From assembly GCA_039934635.1 (NCBI GenBank), contig JBDTLT010000277.1, positions 1 through 6,869 on the forward strand: DNA of 6,869 nucleotides, read 5' to 3'. This DNA comes from DATLFA01 sp039934635. Its GTDB lineage: Bacteria > Actinomycetota > Acidimicrobiia > Acidimicrobiales > WLNW01. The translations under genes were made by a program, and so were the position numbers. Under the pieces are notes generated by a model. That model had not been told where the DNA came from. It saw nothing but the letters and a program-made list of their open reading frames with translations, and did no database searches. This document shows positions 5,916-6,869 of this stretch, piece by piece. Each line of letters starts with the position of its first letter. The stretch's first letter is position 1.

Positions 5916-6334
5916 GTCGCACCACGCCCTACGAGCATCGCGGACGCGATCTCGACACCCGCGAAGAGATCGCCGAGTTCGTTACCCGCTTCTACCGCGA
6001 CATCGCCCAGGACGAACGCTTCCATTTCTATTTCGAGACCCTGGCGCACGTGGACTGGCACGCCCACACCCTCGACCTCACCGACTTCTGGGCGGGAGTG
6101 CTCCTCGGCGAGCCGCACGATCCGGCCGACGAAGTGATCGAAGCGCACCGATGGCTCCACGAAGCGGAACCCTTCGACACGGCGTTGTTCGATCAGTGGC
6201 TCGAAATCCTCGACACCACCCTCGACGCCGGGTGGACCGGGCCGATGGTCGAGGTCGCCCGTCGCCGTGGTCACGGCATCGCGTGGGCCATGGCCAAACG
6301 CCTCACCGGTCACGCCGACCGCCAGCTCTCATGA
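5912..6334 (+). CDS. Truncated hemoglobin, group III-like
   Basis: A 140-aa heme protein of the 2-on-2 globin fold. Features matching group III truncated hemoglobins are FYRDIAQDERF at 27-37 (B helix with Tyr28 near B10), FYFE at 39-42, DWHAH then DFWAGVLLG at 48-66, the candidate proximal heme ligand His79 (EAHRWL), and FDQWLEIL at 93-100 with Trp96 at the conserved G-helix position. Such globins bind O2 and NO, and several bacterial members are linked to nitrosative stress, so NO scavenging during nitrate/nitrite use is a reasonable role here. The N-terminal 15 residues are polar and are followed by the globin domain; no signal peptide or membrane segment is seen. The ATG lies in an ATGA overlap with the HPP gene, with AGGA at 5900-5903 placed 8 bases upstream. 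It overlaps the next small gene the same way. Fold call is good; ligand and enzymatic activity are unproven. Confidence 0.85.
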   Translation: MSRTTPYEHRGRDLDTREEIAEFVTRFYRDIAQDERFHFYFETLAHVDWHAHTLDLTDFWAGVLLGEPHDPADEVIEAHRWLHEAEPFDTALFDQWLEILDTTLDAGWTGPMVEVARRRGHGIAWAMAKRLTGHADRQLS

Positions 6335-6498
6335 CCGACGACCACCCGATACGACGTGACCATCCTCGCCCCGAGCGCCGTCGGCCTTCGCATACGTCCC
6401 GGCAGGACACCCCAGCGCACCCACGCCTGGCTGCGGCGTTGTTGATGATCGGTGTTGTCGTCTTCCTGGTCTTGATCTCGGCGTTGGCTATCCGCTGA
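6331..6498 (+). CDS. Small single-pass membrane protein, 55 aa
   Basis: I do not recognise this gene. It would encode a strongly basic, His/Arg/Pro-rich N-terminal half (residues 1-32, with His at 5, 11, 21 and 30 and nine arginines) and one hydrophobic helix at about 33-53 (AAALLMIGVVVFLVLISALA) ending in IR. The charge pattern suggests the basic tail stays in the cytoplasm. Support comes from the ATGA overlap with the globin stop, the same arrangement as other junctions in this operon, and from the plausible membrane helix. There is no ribosome binding site, so it would depend on coupling. The low-complexity N-terminus could equally arise in a chance frame of GC-rich DNA. It is the last plus-strand gene of the block. 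Confidence 0.6.
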   Translation: MTDDHPIRRDHPRPERRRPSHTSRQDTPAHPRLAAALLMIGVVVFLVLISALAIR

Positions 6499-6569
6499 TC
6501 GCGAACGTAGCGACGGCGGTGACGGTGACGGAGAACAGTTCGAGGTACCGGTTGGTTCGAGGTCGTTGG
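6499..6569. other. Intergenic region between converging genes
   Basis: This 71-base stretch separates the end of the operon from the end of the RidA-family gene. A transcription terminator would be expected, but I see no GC-rich hairpin followed by a T-tract on either strand. It holds a 9-base direct repeat, GTTCGAGGT, at 6538-6546 and 6555-6563, and G-rich GTGACG copies around 6520. These may be chance in GC-rich DNA. Termination may be factor-dependent. Confidence 0.4.
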
Positions 6570-6869
6570 TCATTCCACGACAGCGGTGACGTCGATTTCG
6601 ATGAGCATTTCGGGGTAGGCGAGTGCGGCGACGCCGACGAATGTCGCGGCCGGGGGCGGTTCGGCGTCGGTGCCGAGTACCTCGTTCATGGCTCGGACAA
6701 ACGCGTCAAGGTTTTGGGGCGTGACACCGACGACGTAGTAGGTGGCCTTGACGACCGACTGCCAGGTCGCCCCGGCCGCGGCGAGCGCGATCAGGGCGTT
6801 CCGGAACGCCTGGCGGGTTTGGGCGTAGTGGTCGCCGGGGCCGACGAGGTCGGAGGCCGCGTTGAACGC
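6570..6869 (-). CDS. RidA/YjgF-family protein, C-terminal 99 residues (5' end outside window)
   Basis: Reading the minus strand gives an open frame to the window edge with RidA-family features: TRQAFRNALIALAAAGATWQ, then VVKATYYV, LDAFVRAMNEVLG, and the C-terminal strand FVGVAAL...MLIEIDVTAVVE. Typical members are about 130 aa, so roughly 30 N-terminal residues are missing. Classic RidA hydrolyses reactive enamine/imine intermediates made by PLP enzymes and needs an arginine (Arg105 in RidA) just before the VxVA strand. Here the aligned segment reads PAATFVGVA, with Ala in place of Arg, so deaminase activity is doubtful and the protein probably belongs to a non-archetypal Rid subgroup. It faces the nitrate operon tail to tail and is probably unrelated to it. 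Family call is firm; function is unknown. Confidence 0.88.
   Translation of the reverse strand, partial: AFNAASDLVGPGDHYAQTRQAFRNALIALAAAGATWQSVVKATYYVVGVTPQNLDAFVRAMNEVLGTDAEPPPAATFVGVAALAYPEMLIEIDVTAVVE

Noticed and set aside
5299..6498. 399-codon plus-strand frame across the HPP and globin genes
   Set aside because: Only its last 55 codons (from 6331) look like a real small protein. The rest is a Ser/Pro/Arg-rich shadow of the HPP and globin genes.
6538..6563. Direct repeat GTTCGAGGT as a regulator site or recombination remnant
   Set aside because: There are only two 9-base copies, in the tail-to-tail region of converging genes where an operator is not expected; chance is likely in this base composition.
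6499..6569. Rho-independent terminator between the converging genes
   Set aside because: No stable GC-rich hairpin with a T-tract could be found on either strand.

Overview
This 6.9 kb, GC-rich window carries a compact nitrogen-oxide gene cluster, apparently bacterial. High GC, frequent GTG starts and strong G/C third-position bias suggest an actinobacterium. A lineage such as Acidimicrobiia is plausible, but that is inference and no marker gene is present.

Layout: the 3' part of a hemerythrin-type di-iron protein of the RIC/YtfE/ScdA family (2-493) is followed by a 67-bp gap. Then comes one unbroken block of eight plus-strand genes (561-6498) in which every junction overlaps by 1, 4 or 8 bases. 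In order they are: a polytopic cytochrome-b-like membrane protein with a C-terminal double-CxxC domain; a NasC-type bis-MGD nitrate reductase catalytic subunit; a four-cluster ferredoxin of the NarH/DmsB/NrfC type; a Rieske protein with an N-terminal twin-arginine/membrane anchor; a 69-aa protein with two membrane segments; an HPP-family membrane protein (a family with known nitrite transporters); a group-III-like truncated hemoglobin; and a 55-aa protein with one membrane segment. The block converges on the C-terminal part of a RidA-family gene on the minus strand (6570-6869).

How the genes may work together: the catalytic subunit has the residues expected of a nitrate reductase, including Cys170 followed by Met as in Nap/Nas rather than His as in formate dehydrogenases. 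No NasB-like NAD(P)H flavoprotein, nitrite reductase or NarK-type nitrate transporter is present in the window. Instead the operon supplies a membrane cytochrome b candidate, a ferredoxin and a Rieske protein. My main inference is a membrane-linked, probably quinol-fed nitrate reductase built on a NasC-type catalytic subunit. The HPP protein would move nitrite, and the globin and the RIC protein would handle nitric oxide or repair Fe-S damage.

The parts most worth following up are the unusual set of electron-transfer partners, the topological puzzle posed by the Rieske protein, and the two small membrane proteins. I see no tRNA, rRNA, CRISPR, IS element or convincing promoter or terminator. 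No gene-free stretch is longer than about 71 bases.
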